Assembly: GCA_035548675.1 (NCBI GenBank)
Contig: DASZSJ010000105.1
Location: 1 to 26,857 of the forward strand
DNA from: VRUE01 sp035548675
GTDB lineage: Bacteria > Actinomycetota > Thermoleophilia > Solirubrobacterales > 70-9
Direction of reading: 5' to 3'
Length of the DNA stretch: 26,857 nucleotides
Position 1 is the first letter of the stretch, and the number at the start of each line of letters is the position of its first letter. Below are positions 22,490-26,857 of this stretch, in pieces. The position numbers and the translations under genes are program-made. The notes under the pieces are model-generated. The model searched no databases, was not told the origin of the DNA, and saw only the letters and a list, made by a program, of their open reading frames with translations.

Positions 22490-23217
22490 GGACCGACTGA
22501 CTCGGAAGCATGAGGGTTCGGGAATACCGAGAGAGCGCGTCGACGGGCGGAGTCACTCCGAGCACCCTCCACCCGAGCAGCCTCTGCCTGCCAGCCGCCC
22601 TCGACAAGCAAACGACGCAGGCGCTCACGAACGACAGCTGGCTCGGTTGCCGCCGCCTGCACCAGCCGCGAGATTCGGACCTCCCCGCCGCGAAGCAGCT
22701 CCTGGAAGCGATCGGTGGCGGCCACCGGGTTCCGCTCGACATATTTATCCCATCCCTCCAGAGCCTCCAAAAAGGTGATCTCGAGGTCATTGAGCCGAGC
22801 ATCGTGGCGACCCACGCGCCGCGAGCGATCAACCAACCTGAGATGTGAAAACCCAGCCGGCGGGCGCCCGGTGATGGCAAGCATCTCGGTCGGAGCGACC
22901 TGCGTTGAGAGACCGAGGAGGTTGGTGGCATACCAACCAGCGGCACCTACTCCGGCCCGGCCGAGGAGCTTGCGCAGAGCCTTTCCCTCGTCGGCAACCG
23001 TCGGGCCGAAGCGGGTCTTCCGACCTCTCCAGTAGACGCTACGACGGATTCTCTCCAACTCACCCGTCCGCACGAGACGGCGCAGCTCTGCTTGGACTGC
23101 ATCCCGACTGCCATCGAAATCCTGCGTCCTCCAAATCCGGTCCCTGGAAGCCAGGACTCGTCGACGAACAGAACTTGCCGTGCTCTCGCGCTTGCTTTCT
23201 TGCTCTTCACGGGCCAT
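22486..23217 (-). CDS. AbiEi-type antitoxin, transcriptional autoregulator
   Basis: A 243-aa protein with an N-terminal winged helix (about 17-60: VRRRVLASRDRIWRTQDFDGSRDAVQAELRRLVRTGELERIRRSVYWRG) and a C-terminal domain of the AbiEi type (TEMLAITGRPPAGFSHLRLVDRSRRVGRHDARLNDLEITFLEALEGW). AbiEi proteins neutralise AbiEii without direct contact and repress their own operon by binding inverted repeats in the promoter. Here an ATTTGAC/GTCAAAT inverted repeat lies 24 bp upstream. The gene ends in a 4-bp overlap with the toxin gene. Like the toxin it is lower in GC than its surroundings. tRNA-Thr lies 150 bp upstream. Confidence 0.88.
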   Translation of the reverse strand: MAREEQESKRESTASSVRRRVLASRDRIWRTQDFDGSRDAVQAELRRLVRTGELERIRRSVYWRGRKTRFGPTVADEGKALRKLLGRAGVGAAGWYATNLLGLSTQVAPTEMLAITGRPPAGFSHLRLVDRSRRVGRHDARLNDLEITFLEALEGWDKYVERNPVAATDRFQELLRGGEVRISRLVQAAATEPAVVRERLRRLLVEGGWQAEAARVEGARSDSARRRALSVFPNPHASESVGP

Positions 23218-23240
23218 TGCATCGCTTTCCCTTGGTCGGA

Positions 23241-23275
23241 ATTTGACGGTATCACGTTACGAGAAACTGTCAAAT
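23241..23275. promoter_or_regulatory. abiE operator and promoter
   Basis: A 7-bp perfect inverted repeat, ATTTGAC (23241-23247) and GTCAAAT (23269-23275), is separated by 21 nt. On the minus strand it contains TTGACA (23273-23268) and, 16 nt further, TACCGT (23251-23246), so a sigma-70-type promoter and operator appear to coincide. It lies 24 bp before the AbiEi start. It is the only clear inverted repeat there. Confidence 0.6.
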
Positions 23276-23368
23276 ATTCCCCCTCGAGAGAGATGCCGAG
23301 CCCCATCCCCGAGGTGGGATACCAGGACGCATCGGCAGAGGACTCGAAACCGCGGGACACGGGGTCAA

Positions 23369-23440
23369 GCCCGCCTCCGGGATCGAACCGGAAACCTCCG
23401 CTTTACAAGAGCGGTGCTCTGCCAGTTGAGCTAGGCGGGC
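23369..23440 (-). tRNA. tRNA-Thr (anticodon TGT)
   Basis: A complete 72-nt cloverleaf on the minus strand. The acceptor arms GCCCGCC and GGCGGGC pair perfectly, the D arm is GCTC/GAGC, the anticodon stem CCGCT/AGCGG holds the loop CTTGTAA with anticodon TGT, and the T arm is TCCGG-TTCGATC-CCGGA. The variable loop is 5 nt. CCA is not encoded. TATATT (23455-23450) about 10 nt upstream is a likely -10 element and overlaps the start region of the divergent GNAT gene. Confidence 0.97.
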
Positions 23441-23461
23441 AGCCTGCCGAATATAGAGGCC

Positions 23462-24478
23462 ATGGATGAGCCCCGCAGCAGTATCGAGGTGCGGTTCCGC
23501 TTTCTCGAGCCCGATGAGGGGGCGGTGCTGACGAAGGCGATCGAGACTGCCTACGGGGACAGCTACGACGTGCGCTGGGTCTACGACGCGGATGAGGTGT
23601 CGAGGCGGCTGGCCGCGGGCACCTACGTGTCGTGCGTTGCTGAGACGCTCGACGGGGAATTGCTCTGCCACGAGGGGATGAGCCTGGCGGCGGCGGGGGA
23701 CGCGGTCGGGCACTCGGGGCAGGCGGTGACGATGCCGGCGGCGCGGGGGCAGCACCTCTTCACGCGGACCAAGCGCTTCCTGGTCGACTGGGCGACCGAG
23801 CGGGGACTGGCGGGAATGTACAGCGAGGCGACCGCGGCCCACCCCTATAGCCAGCGGGCGAACATCGAGCTCGGAGCGCATGAGACCGGCTTCCTGCTCG
23901 GCTGGATCCCGGCTTCGGTCGCGAACGACGCGGCTGGCGGCGGGCGGCGCGGGCGGCAGTCGGCCGCGCTCTTCTACACCAAGCTCAACGACGGCCACGA
24001 GCGCCCCGCCTACGCGCCGGAGCGGCATCGCGAGGTCATCGGCCGCACCTTGGAGCTGTGCGAGCTGCGTGGCAGGCTGGCCGAACCGCCCGCCGGCGCA
24101 GAGCTCGCCGAGAAGACCGCGCTGCACGTCGCGATCGAGGCCGACCACAACCTGGCGCTGATCACGGTGCACGAGCCGGGTGAAGACCTCGAGGCCGCCG
24201 TCGCGGCGGAGCGCCACCACCTCTTCCACCGCGCCGGGCTCGACGCCGTCTACCTCGACCTACCGCTGGAGAAGCCCGCCACGGCGCTGGTTGCCGACCA
24301 TCTGGAGCGGCTCGGCGTCTCCTACTCGGGCGTCTTCCCCAACAGCCGCTGCGACGGCGACGTGCTGCGCATGCAGTCCCTGCACCGCGCCCGGATCAAG
24401 GCCGACGACGTCTCCGTCGCCTCCGAGCACGGCCGCGAACTGCTCGAGTACGTCCTCGCCGACCTTCCGTCCACCTGA
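23462..24478 (+). CDS. GNAT-family N-acetyltransferase-like protein
   Basis: A 338-aa protein. The first half is a GNAT domain: EVRFRFLEPDEGAVLTKAIETAYGDSYDVRWVYDADEVSRRLAAGTYVSCVAE at the N-terminus, then an acetyl-CoA-binding block around AVTMPAARGQHLFTRTKRFLVDWATERGLAGMYSEATAAHPYSQ (about 88-132). The second half (about 180-338) is a less conserved alpha/beta domain that ends LHRARIKADDVSVASEHGRELLEYVLADL and may be a degenerate second acyltransferase module. Similar proteins in actinobacteria are often linked to anti-sigma/kinase signalling modules, but none is adjacent here. The acceptor is unknown. It diverges from tRNA-Thr; the start region overlaps the likely tRNA promoter. Confidence 0.8.
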   Translation: MDEPRSSIEVRFRFLEPDEGAVLTKAIETAYGDSYDVRWVYDADEVSRRLAAGTYVSCVAETLDGELLCHEGMSLAAAGDAVGHSGQAVTMPAARGQHLFTRTKRFLVDWATERGLAGMYSEATAAHPYSQRANIELGAHETGFLLGWIPASVANDAAGGGRRGRQSAALFYTKLNDGHERPAYAPERHREVIGRTLELCELRGRLAEPPAGAELAEKTALHVAIEADHNLALITVHEPGEDLEAAVAAERHHLFHRAGLDAVYLDLPLEKPATALVADHLERLGVSYSGVFPNSRCDGDVLRMQSLHRARIKADDVSVASEHGRELLEYVLADLPST

Positions 24479-24621
24479 GGGCACTGGCTCAGTTCGAATC
24501 GCCCCCAGCCGGTCGATTCAACAAATCCCCACGAGCACAACAGAACCCCACGAGCAAAGGGCGAGCGAGGTTGCGAGCCCTGTGGCCCCTGAGCCGCACC
24601 TTGGAGGAGCCCACGGTGACG

Positions 24622-24663
24622 TGCGATCGATTTGCCACCGTATACGTGGGTCAATCGATCGCA
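24622..24663. repeat. 42-nt imperfect hairpin
   Basis: TGCGATCGATT (24622-24632) and AATCGATCGCA (24653-24663) are exact complements. Inside, CCAC (24635-24638) pairs with GTGG (24646-24649) around a 7-nt loop CGTATAC. It is about 145 nt after the GNAT stop, and so too far to be an obvious terminator. It may be a mobile-element end or regulatory site. Confidence 0.55.
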
Positions 24664-24706
24664 GGGCAGCGCCTGGGCGACCCACTTAGGGCGGGAAGCT
24701 CTGCGC

Positions 24707-24748
24707 GGCGCGGCCAAGAACACGATCGCGAAGCTGCTGGTCGATCTC
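24707..24748 (+). pseudogene. Possible IS1-like transposase fragment
   Basis: The plus-strand reading gives GAAKNTIAKLLVDL, very like the helix-turn-helix segment of IS1-family transposases (typically SKNTVTKLLVDIG). The frame is broken on both sides and only about 14 residues align by eye, so this is a weak call of decayed insertion-sequence debris. Confidence 0.35.
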
Positions 24749-24781
24749 CCTTGGGGGAGTTGTCAAGCTGATCCGCTACCA

Positions 24782-24885
24782 GTTTGAGGCCATCCGACCA
24801 AGCAGATCGAGGACGCAGGAGCGCCGCGTGCCTTGCACACAAGCGAGCGAGGACGCCGATATGCGCAGGTCGGACGGCCTCAGAC
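24782..24885 (-). repeat. Structured 3'-end repeat element, copy 3
   Basis: Outer arms GTTTGAGGCCATCCGACC (24782-24799) and GGTCGGACGGCCTCAGAC (24868-24885) pair at 16 of 18 positions around a 68-nt core related to 9061-9129, with a short inner hairpin GTGC-CTT-GCAC (24828-24838). The outer arm overlaps the sigH stop codon (24880-24882). The arms differ from copy 1 at six positions, four of them changed on both sides so that pairing is kept. Confidence 0.85.
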
Positions 24886-25584
24886 CTCGCGCGAGGCGAG
24901 GTGGGCGCCGACCTTGCGCTTGACCCGCTGCAGGGCGTTGTCGACTGTCTTCGTGTCGCACTCGAGTCGCTCGGCGGTCGCCTCGTAGGAATGGCCGTCG
25001 AGGTAGAGCGAGAGCACGCGGCTCTCCAGGTCGGAGAGCACGCCGGAGACGCCGGAGAGGCAGGAGACGAGGCTCTCCAGCTCTTCGGAAGCGATCACCT
25101 GGTTGACCGGGTCGTGGACCGAGGGGCCGGGCAGGATCTCGTCCAGGGTCGTGTCCGAGTCGCCGGCGGCGGCTGGCGTCTGGCTGAAGGAGACGTACTG
25201 GTTGAGCGGCGTGTGCTTGTTGCGGGTCGCGGTCTTGACCGCGGTGATGATCTGACGCGTGATGCAGAGCTCGGCGAAGTTGCGGAAGCTCGACTCGCGG
25301 TCGGTGCGGTAGTCGCGGACCGCCTTGTAGAGGCCGAGCAGGCCTTCCTGGATCAGATCGTCGGCCTCGCCGCCGAGCAGGAAGTAAGAAGAGGCCTTGA
25401 GCCGCACGAAGCCGCGGTAGCGACGGACGATCGCGTCGTATGCATCGGCCCTGCCCTCCTTGGCGAGCGCGACCAGATAATGGTCATCAAGCTCAGGTTG
25501 AAGGTTAGTCTCGACGGGTCTGAGAGAACCGTTGAGACGGCCCGAGGGCAATTGCATTTCCTGGGTCGGCGAAGATAGAGCCAC
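24880..25584 (-). CDS. sigH: SigH (Spo0H-like) RNA polymerase sigma factor
   Basis: A 234-aa sigma-70 family protein closely resembling Firmicutes SigH. Region 2 is diagnostic: DDHYLVALAKEGRADAYDAIVRRYRGFVRLKASSYFLLGGEADDLIQEGLLGLYKAVRDY (33-92) and FRNFAELCITRQIITAVKTATRNKHTPLNQYVSF (100-133). Region 4 (about 183-225, LSDLESRVLSLYLDGHSYEATAERLECDTKTVDNALQRVKRK) carries the -35-binding helices. The start is GTG with AAGGAG 8 nt upstream. The order cysS - rlmB - sigH is that of Bacillus. A near-consensus promoter and structured leader precede it. The regulon in this organism is unknown; sporulation should not be assumed. Confidence 0.95.
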   Translation of the reverse strand: MALSSPTQEMQLPSGRLNGSLRPVETNLQPELDDHYLVALAKEGRADAYDAIVRRYRGFVRLKASSYFLLGGEADDLIQEGLLGLYKAVRDYRTDRESSFRNFAELCITRQIITAVKTATRNKHTPLNQYVSFSQTPAAAGDSDTTLDEILPGPSVHDPVNQVIASEELESLVSCLSGVSGVLSDLESRVLSLYLDGHSYEATAERLECDTKTVDNALQRVKRKVGAHLASREV

Positions 25585-25687
25585 AGATCCTTCTCCTTGA
25601 ACGAAGGGTCGTGGCGCCTTTACCTCCCCTGGTGGCGCCCTTATGGACTGGTCACCTCAGACTCAAGCTGAGGTTCAACCTTATTGG
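25585..25687 (-). promoter_or_regulatory. Structured sigH leader
   Basis: The roughly 100-nt untranslated region between the likely sigH transcription start and the GTG codon. It can form ACCTCAG/CTGAGGT (25654-25660 with 25668-25674, 7-nt loop). It also holds two copies of the self-complementary GGCGCC (25613-25618, 25634-25639), 21 bp apart, each within GTGGCGCCYTTA, which can pair with each other. It ends in the AAGGAG Shine-Dalgarno. A role in translational or roadblock control is inferred. Confidence 0.5.
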
Positions 25688-25693
25688 CGCGTT

Positions 25694-25721
25694 AGTTTAC
25701 GGCCGCGCGGTGTTCTGTCAA
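25694..25721 (-). promoter_or_regulatory. sigH promoter
   Basis: On the minus strand, TTGACA (25721-25716) and TAAACT (25699-25694) are separated by 16 nt, a near-consensus sigma-70 promoter in a 72%-GC setting. It reads towards sigH, and transcription would start near 25687. Confidence 0.65.
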
Positions 25722-25758
25722 CCCCAACCGTAAATTCGTGCAATCGCCGTTGCAGTTG

Positions 25759-26415
25759 CTACCGCTGCCGCAGCGCCTCGAAGAGCAGCGCCGTGGCCGC
25801 CGCCGAGACGTTGAGCGAATCGATTTTGCCCCCCTGGGGCAGGGCAACCAGACCGTCACAGGCAGAGGCGACTCGTGGCCGCAGACCCTTGCCCTCGCCA
25901 CCGAGGACGAGCACGGTCGGACCGGTGAGGTCGACGTCCCAGGGCGCCTGCTCGGCGCCAGCGGCGGCGCCCCAGATCCAGAACCCGGCCTCCTTTGCCT
26001 CCCCCAGCCAATCCGCGAGGTTGCGCACGCGGGCGATCGGCAGATGCTCGACCGCCCCCGCCGAGGTCTTGCAGGCAACCGCGGTCACCGCCGCCGAGCG
26101 ACGCTCGGGGATGACCAGCCCCGCCGCCCCCGCCACCTCGGCGGAACGGGCGACAGCACCGAGGTTGCGCGGGTCCTGGACCTGGTCGAGGGCGAGGAGC
26201 AGCGCGCTCTCGACCCCCAGCAACTCCGCCGCCCCGGCATACGGATACGGCTCGACCTCGGCGACGACGCCCTGGTGGTCAGGCGACCCGCAAAGCCGCT
26301 CCAGTTCCTCCCCGGACGTCTCCGGCGCCCGCCAAACCCGCAGCACTCCGCGCCTCCCCCGCTCGGCCTCCGCAACCGGCTGCTTGCCGTAGATCAGCTG
26401 CGACGCATCCGACAT
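25759..26415 (-). CDS. rlmB: RlmB-type 23S rRNA 2'-O-methyltransferase (SPOUT)
   Basis: A 218-aa TrmH/SpoU family methyltransferase. The three family motifs are intact: LDQVQDPRNLGAVARSA (76-92), VLVLGGEGKGLRP (168-180) and SLNVSAAATALLFEAL (200-215), which form the knotted S-adenosylmethionine site. The N-terminal substrate-binding domain (QLIYGKQPVAEAERG ... HQGVVAEV) marks it as RlmB type, which methylates G2251 (E. coli numbering) of 23S rRNA. It is somewhat shorter than E. coli RlmB. It lies between cysS and sigH, as in Bacillus. ATG start, 50 bp from cysS. Confidence 0.92.
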   Translation of the reverse strand: MSDASQLIYGKQPVAEAERGRRGVLRVWRAPETSGEELERLCGSPDHQGVVAEVEPYPYAGAAELLGVESALLLALDQVQDPRNLGAVARSAEVAGAAGLVIPERRSAAVTAVACKTSAGAVEHLPIARVRNLADWLGEAKEAGFWIWGAAAGAEQAPWDVDLTGPTVLVLGGEGKGLRPRVASACDGLVALPQGGKIDSLNVSAAATALLFEALRQR

Positions 26416-26465
26416 TCACCCACCTCTGGCGTGGTCGATGTCGGATGGGCGAGCCAAGGGCACCC

Positions 26466-26836
26466 TCAACCCCTTGGCACGAGCTTCGCGCCCTCGGCGG
26501 AGTCCCGAACCTCCCAGCCCAGCTCAGCCAAACGGTCCCGGATCTCATCGGCCCGGGCGAAGTCCCTGGCTATGCGAGCTTCCTGCCGCTCCAAAAGAAG
26601 TTTCTCCGCTTCCTCGTCGGCCTCAGCTCCCTTATCCGGCTGGGTAAGGGAGCCGAGGCCGACGAGCGCGAGCATCTCCGCCAGAATCTGGGCCGCTTCG
26701 GGCGCTGAGGCCTCACCGCGATTTGCCTCGCCGACGAGCTCGAACGCCTCCGCCATCGCCCGCGGCGTGTTGAAGTCATCCGCCAGCGCGTCCCTGAAGC
26801 TCTCTGCCCGGGAAGCCGCCGCGCTGTTGGAGGCGT
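26466..26836 (-). CDS. cysS: Cysteinyl-tRNA synthetase, C-terminal part (cut by contig end)
   Basis: Only the last 123 or so residues are present. The reading frame is open to 26836 and the translation SRAESFRDALADDFNTPRAMAEAFELVGEANRG (from about 26812) is the C-terminal helical domain of CysRS with the DDFNTPRA motif. The terminal segment EKLLLERQEARIARDFARADEIRDRLAELGWEVRDSAEGAKLVPRG is the conserved tRNA-binding tail. The catalytic HIGH and KMSKS parts lie outside the window. The 5' end is lost because the sequence ends in a G-run at 26837-26857. The order cysS - rlmB - sigH is conserved with Firmicutes. Confidence 0.92.
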
Positions 26837-26857
26837 GGGGGGGGGGGGGGGGGGGGG
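26837..26857. other. Terminal 21-G run, probable artefact
   Basis: The last 21 bases are all G and interrupt the cysS frame. Poly-G at a contig end is a known artefact of two-colour sequencing chemistry, so these bases should not be trusted. Confidence 0.85.

Larger units (their letters stand above)
24479..24781. other. Non-coding stretch with repeats and IS debris
   Basis: No convincing gene. It contains an 11-bp direct repeat CCCCACGAGCA (24527-24537 and 24546-24556), a long hairpin (24622-24663) and a short transposase-like fragment (24707-24748), then the third copy of the structured repeat. Open frames across it are short and lack family resemblance. Confidence 0.6.

Noticed and set aside
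24490..24520. GTTCGAATCGCCCC, resembling a tRNA T-arm
   Set aside because: No acceptor, D or anticodon stem can be built around it, and it does not match the tRNA-Thr 3' end, so neither a tRNA remnant nor an attachment site is supported.

Overview
The window looks like chromosome from a high-GC actinobacterium, most likely class Thermoleophilia (Solirubrobacterales or a relative). That placement is inferred from gene content: a short secreted protein with the N-terminal pattern common in that group (3881-4405), a DUF4383 membrane protein, a Cys-anchored lipoprotein with an ISKEEFIAKADAICKQ start, and a Spo0H/SigH-type sigma factor next to rlmB and cysS. The sequence ends in 21 G residues, which looks like a sequencing or assembly artefact and cuts off cysS.

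Layout. 34-1302 is an acyl-CoA dehydrogenase (-) with a TetR-type palindrome in front. 1448-3782 (+) is a tight three-gene run: a membrane-anchored cell-wall-binding-repeat protein, a small protein and a metallo-beta-lactamase-fold hydrolase. 3881-4684 (+) holds two small proteins flanked by hairpins. 4752-10340 (-) is a lipid or acyl catabolism block: alkyltransferase-like protein, LLM-class flavin oxidoreductase, an acyl-CoA dehydrogenase pair (one subunit with the catalytic Glu, one without), a lipoprotein and a thiolase. A 3-hydroxyacyl-CoA dehydrogenase (10436-11257, +) diverges from the thiolase across a second copy of the same palindrome, so at least three beta-oxidation genes appear to share one regulator. 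11359-16176 is housekeeping and envelope: a 75-aa protein, CNNM/CorC membrane protein, BtuF-like binding protein, rhomboid protease, DUF4383 protein, and an ECF sigma factor with a one-TM partner. 16284-17948 encodes a natural PlsC-GpsA fusion. 18074-20080 (-) pairs a maleylacetate-reductase-type dehydrogenase with a PcpA/LinE-type ring-cleavage dioxygenase. 20104-21498 (+) is a SHOCT-tailed membrane protein.

21521-23217 (-) is a lower-GC AbiE toxin-antitoxin pair just 3' of a tRNA-Thr(TGT) gene, with its own inverted-repeat operator. Beyond a GNAT protein and a 400-bp non-coding stretch with IS debris comes sigH - rlmB - cysS (-), the same order as in Firmicutes.

The least explained feature is a dispersed element of about 105 nt, in three copies (9043-9147, 11283-11356, 24782-24885). 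Each copy sits at the stop codon of a minus-strand gene, in the same orientation. The core is conserved. The outer 18-nt arms differ between copies 1 and 3 but stay complementary, with four compensatory pair changes. A second palindrome family (4724-4764, 6128-6180) and a shorter 19-nt repeat (16209, 19121) suggest this genome carries several families of small intergenic repeats.
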